From: an uncultured Collinsella sp.
Lineage (GTDB): Bacteria > Actinomycetota > Coriobacteriia > Coriobacteriales > Coriobacteriaceae
Length of the DNA: 5,540 nucleotides
Reading direction: 5' to 3'
Assembly (NCBI GenBank): GCA_900552295.1
Contig: URZB01000118.1
Location: 1 to 5,540 of the forward strand
Part shown: positions 4,071 to 5,540 of the stretch, piece by piece
Position numbering within the stretch: the stretch's first letter is position 1
How the letters are laid out: each line of letters begins with the position of its first letter
Position numbers and translations under genes: made by a program
Notes under the pieces: generated by a model
What the model was told of the DNA's origin: nothing
The model's database searches: none
The model's input: only the letters and a program-made list of their open reading frames with translations

Positions 4071-5540
4071 GACGACGCATCGCTGGGCGGTCGCTCAGCA
4101 AAACCCCGAGCTCGAAAAGGAGCTTTCGGCTGGTCTGGGCATTCCCGGGCTGGTGGCGCGCATTATGGTCGCGCACGGCATTGACTCCATCAAAGAGGGC
4201 CAATTGTTTTTGACGCCTTCGCTCGATCGCGACTGGGCCGACCCACTCATTATCCCGGGCATGTCGGTCGTTGCCGACCGCGTCGAGCGTGCTATTCGCA
4301 ACCACGAGCACATTGCAGTCTTTGGCGATTTTGACGTTGACGGTATTACGTCGACCTGCCTGTTGACCGAGGCGCTGCGCACGTTTGGCGCCGATGTCAC
4401 GCCGTTTATTCCGCACCGCTTTGATGAGGGCTACGGTCTTTCGCGCGCGGCACTCGACCGCGTTAACGAGCTCGCTCGCCCCCAGCTGATCGTGACCGTC
4501 GATAACGGCATTGCCGCCAAGGAAGAGGTTTCCTATCTGGAGAACCTGGGGATCGATTTGGTGGTCACGGACCATCACGAGCCCTCCGACCAGGTGCCGC
4601 AGGGTGTGCCCCTGACCGACCCCAAGCTCGAGGACGAGGGCCCCTCGCGTGAGCTTGCCGGTGCTGGTGTGGCGCTCAAGCTGGTGCAAGTCCTGGGTGA
4701 GCGCCTGGGCAAGCCGTCGTATTGGCGTTCGCTAATCGAGGTCGCGGCGCTGGGCACCGTGTCCGACATGATGCCGCTCACGCCCGAGAACCGCGCGCTG
4801 GTTGCCGAGGGCATCCAGCAGATGCGCGTAACCGCTCGCCCCGGCTATATCGCGCTTGCCGCGCTTGCCAAGGCGAACCTTTCGAGCATTACGGCGGATG
4901 GCCTGTCATTCTCGCTCATTCCCCGCTTAAACGCTGCCGGTCGCATGGCCGATCCCAAGCTGGCGCTCGACCTGCTGCTTGCCCGCAATCCCATCGAAGC
5001 AAGCGCGCTGGCGGCTGAGCTCGAGGAAATCAACCGCCAGCGCCGTGAGATCGAGGCGGAGCTCACGCGCGATGCCATGGCAAAGGTCGAGGAGACCTAT
5101 GACGGCGGACGCGCGATCGTTGTGGGCGGCGAAGGCTGGCACGAGGGTGTCAAGGGCATCGTGGCAAGCCGTCTGACCAACCGCTATCACGTGCCGGCGC
5201 TGCTGTTCTCGATCGAGGACGGTATCGCGCGCGGCTCTGGTCGCTCGGTGGGCAAAGTTAACCTGTTTGACGCCGTCGAGCGCTGTTCCGACCTGCTGAT
5301 TCGTCGCGGCGGACATGCCGGTGCGGTGGGTGTGACTATCGAGGCATCCAAGCTCGATGAATTCCGTCGTCGCCTTTCCGCCGTGCTATCGGAGCTTCCC
5401 GCCGAGGACTTTGAAGACATCGACGAGGTTGCCGCCACGGTCGACCTTTCCGAGCTGAATATCGAGACTATAGAGCAGATTTCCCGTCTTGAGCCGTTTG
5501 GCCAGGGCAACAAGGTGCCGCTGCTGGCCGCCGAGGGCGT
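4057..5540 (+). CDS. recJ: Single-stranded-DNA-specific exonuclease RecJ (3' end beyond window)
   Basis: RecJ degrades single-stranded DNA 5' to 3' in recombination and mismatch or base-excision repair, using two metal ions. There are 494 full codons with no stop before the edge. DHH domain motifs: FGDFDVDGITS (89-99; Asp91, 93, 95), TVDNG (Asp149), TDHHE (Asp172, His173, His174), and LGTVSDMMPL with Asp237. PRLNAAGRM (289-297) follows, then a charged helix (about 314-340) linking to the DHHA1 domain, which has GGEGWHEGVKGIVASRL (357-373) and RRGGHAGAVG (416-425). EPFGQGN (479-485) opens the OB-fold region. All catalytic residues appear intact. GGHxxAxG is usually GGHxxAAG; Val424 is a mild change. 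The ATG at 4057 is chosen because homology begins with a KTTHRWAVAQQNPEL-type N-terminus and AGGGG lies 9 bases upstream. An in-frame GTG at 4012 would add 15 unlike residues and has no ribosome site. E. coli RecJ has 577 residues, so at least part of the OB domain is missing. Confidence 0.96.
   Translation, partial: MSSLKTTHRWAVAQQNPELEKELSAGLGIPGLVARIMVAHGIDSIKEGQLFLTPSLDRDWADPLIIPGMSVVADRVERAIRNHEHIAVFGDFDVDGITSTCLLTEALRTFGADVTPFIPHRFDEGYGLSRAALDRVNELARPQLIVTVDNGIAAKEEVSYLENLGIDLVVTDHHEPSDQVPQGVPLTDPKLEDEGPSRELAGAGVALKLVQVLGERLGKPSYWRSLIEVAALGTVSDMMPLTPENRALVAEGIQQMRVTARPGYIALAALAKANLSSITADGLSFSLIPRLNAAGRMADPKLALDLLLARNPIEASALAAELEEINRQRREIEAELTRDAMAKVEETYDGGRAIVVGGEGWHEGVKGIVASRLTNRYHVPALLFSIEDGIARGSGRSVGKVNLFDAVERCSDLLIRRGGHAGAVGVTIEASKLDEFRRRLSAVLSELPAEDFEDIDEVAATVDLSELNIETIEQISRLEPFGQGNKVPLLAAEG

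Noticed and set aside
4060..4689. 209-codon minus-strand frame opposite recJ
   Set aside because: The plus strand carries all the RecJ catalytic motifs through this stretch, so the antisense frame is a by-product of codon bias.
1..5540. CRISPR array, tRNA, rRNA, transposase, phage or defence genes
   Set aside because: No spaced direct repeats, cloverleaf candidates or matching protein motifs were seen; the window reads as mostly ordinary chromosomal genes.

Overview
The window is a GC-rich (by eye about 60%), densely coding bacterial segment with Gram-positive-style ribosome sites. The GC content, the short Gram-positive type of CutC and the general gene style suggest an actinobacterial gut anaerobe, perhaps of the Coriobacteriia (Collinsella-like). 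That assignment is inference: there is no rRNA or marker gene here to fix it.

Layout. (1) Bases 1-1099, plus strand: the 3' half of livG and all of livF, the two ATPases of a branched-chain amino-acid (HAAT family) ABC importer. The permease and binding-protein genes presumably lie to the left. A strong intrinsic terminator (1110-1147) closes this operon. (2) Bases 1148-1216: a 69-bp, almost perfect palindrome directly after the terminator, the most repeat-like object in the window. (3) Bases 1275-2753, plus strand: a tight two-gene unit, a short Gram-positive-type CutC TIM-barrel protein followed by a protein related to galactose-1-phosphate uridylyltransferase (DUF4931-like). The second gene's ribosome site lies inside the end of cutC. 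(4) Bases 2784-3782, minus strand: a divergent BASS (bile acid:Na+ symporter) family membrane transporter, convergent with the cutC unit. (5) Bases 3783-4056: a roughly 270-bp control region with a consensus TATAAT box, tandem GC-rich repeats, two leader hairpins and a possible 21-codon leader ORF. (6) Bases 4057-5540, plus strand: the first 494 codons of recJ, the single-strand DNA 5'-3' exonuclease, running off the right edge.

The parts are functionally separate: amino-acid uptake, a metabolic pair (CutC plus GalT-like), an orphan transporter and DNA repair. No CRISPR array, tRNA, rRNA, transposase or defence system was seen. The points most worth a second look are the palindrome after livF, the CutC/GalT-like pairing, the altered sodium-site residues in the BASS protein, and the recJ leader, where a hairpin covers the ribosome site and a short ORF reads through it.
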